NCBI GenBank assembly: GCA_030599445.1
Contig: JAUVOA010000100.1
Coordinates: 1 to 6,053 of the forward strand
Direction: 5' to 3'
DNA: 6,053 bases
DNA from: Atribacterota bacterium
Lineage (GTDB): Bacteria; Atribacterota; Phoenicimicrobiia; Phoenicimicrobiales; Phoenicimicrobiaceae
The notes beneath the pieces are model-generated. The model searched no databases. It was given only the letters and a program-made list of their open reading frames with translations, and had not been told where the DNA came from. Position 1 is the stretch's first letter, and every line of letters begins with the position of its first letter. This document shows positions 5,385 to 6,053 of the stretch, piece after piece. Position numbers and translations under genes: made by a program.

Positions 5385-6053
5385 ATGGATATTAAAGAAG
5401 AATTAAGGATAATTAAAAGAGGTACAGAAGAAATAATCTCTGAAGAAGAATTGATTAAAAAAATAGAAAAGTCAAGAAAAGAAAAAAGACCTCTTCGGGT
5501 TAAACAGGGATTTGATCCCAATGCACCGGATATACATTTGGGACATACGGTGGGTCTACGTAAAATGAGACAATTTCAAGACCTGGGACATGATATTTAT
5601 TTTTTGATTGGCGATTTTACCGGAATGATAGGTGACCCAAGCGGTAAAACGGTGACCAGAAAACAGTTGACTGAAGAAGAAGTCAAAAAGAATGCAGAGA
5701 CTTACAAGAAACAAGTTTTTAAAATATTAAATCCGGAAAAAACCAAAGTAGTATTTAATAGTCATTGGTTGGGAAAGCTTTCTTTCTCGGAAGTTTTAAA
5801 AGTGTGTTCAAAATATACAGTTGCCCGTATGTTAGAAAGAGATGATTTTTCGACCAGGTATAAAGAAGGTAAACCGATAGGTATCCATGAATTTATGTAC
5901 CCTTTAATGCAAGGCTATGACTCTGTCGCTATACAGGCAGACATTGAATTAGGAGGTACAGATCAAAAATTTAATCTATTAGTGGGCAGAGATATTCAAA
6001 GGGAATTCAATCAGGAACCGCAAATTATTATCACCCTGCCTCTTCTTGAGGGG
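5385..6053 (+). CDS. tyrS: Tyrosyl-tRNA synthetase, 3'-truncated by window edge
   Basis: Class I aminoacyl-tRNA synthetase that activates tyrosine with ATP and charges tRNA-Tyr in the cytoplasm. The 223 visible residues are the N-terminal half and Rossmann catalytic core of a protein usually about 400 aa. Motifs: HIGH-type signature HLGH at 51-54 inside PDIHLGHTVGLRKMRQFQDLGH's family block; IGDPSG 82-87; the tyrosine-binding set Tyr172, Gln176 and Asp179 in MYPLMQGYD; and GGTDQ 190-194 with Gln194. The PDIHLGHT and QFQDLGH wording marks the TyrZ-like subtype rather than the E. coli type. KMSKS and the S4 RNA-binding domain lie beyond the edge. ATG 5385 is the first start after an in-frame TAA at 5376, with CGGGG (5371-5375) as a weak Shine-Dalgarno. 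Probably read from the queT promoter; no T-box leader is seen. No anomalies in the visible part. Confidence 0.97.
   Translation, partial: MDIKEELRIIKRGTEEIISEEELIKKIEKSRKEKRPLRVKQGFDPNAPDIHLGHTVGLRKMRQFQDLGHDIYFLIGDFTGMIGDPSGKTVTRKQLTEEEVKKNAETYKKQVFKILNPEKTKVVFNSHWLGKLSFSEVLKVCSKYTVARMLERDDFSTRYKEGKPIGIHEFMYPLMQGYDSVAIQADIELGGTDQKFNLLVGRDIQREFNQEPQIIITLPLLEG

Overview
The window is about one-third G+C and carries four protein genes with two repeat-filled intergenic gaps. All four gene products are bacterial housekeeping types: MutS2, a class A penicillin-binding protein of the PBP1A type, the queuosine-precursor transporter QueT, and tyrosyl-tRNA synthetase. The A+T-rich base composition, lysine/isoleucine-rich proteins, a TTG start behind a strong Shine-Dalgarno, QueT, and the clostridial-looking PBP C-terminus fit an anaerobic, Firmicutes-like or candidate-phylum bacterium (for example an Atribacterota or Omnitrophota-type lineage). 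This placement is an inference from general features. No rRNA, tRNA, CRISPR array, prophage or transposase gene is visible.

Layout. Bases 1-2079 (+) hold most of mutS2; its N-terminus, roughly 110 residues, lies off the left edge. Bases 2080-2356 are a gap between convergent genes, filled with direct repeats, a 105-bp imperfect inverted repeat and GATACGA-type short repeats. Bases 2357-4507 (-) encode the complete PBP1A. Bases 4508-4833 form a 326-bp divergent gap. It contains a 172-bp segment bounded by 16-bp inverted repeats with G+C-rich hairpins inside, and next to it two candidate extended -10 promoters facing away from each other. Bases 4834-5301 (+) encode QueT. After an 83-bp A+T-rich spacer, tyrS starts at 5385 (+) and runs off the right edge after 223 codons, before its KMSKS loop and S4 domain.

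How the genes relate. mutS2 (DNA-recombination control and/or rescue of collided ribosomes) and tyrS (tRNA charging) bear on translation and genome upkeep. QueT imports a precursor for the queuosine found at the wobble position of tRNA-Tyr, -His, -Asn and -Asp, so it has a plausible thematic link to the downstream tyrS. PBP1A builds peptidoglycan outside the membrane and is transcribed away from queT-tyrS.

The genes themselves are ordinary. The parts most worth attention are non-coding: the hairpin-containing inverted-repeat element in front of the PBP gene, the related repeat words in both gaps, and a possible pairing in the PBP leader that could hide its Shine-Dalgarno. One protein anomaly also stands out: the MutS2 Smr domain has lost the aspartate and glycine of its LDLRG-type motif.
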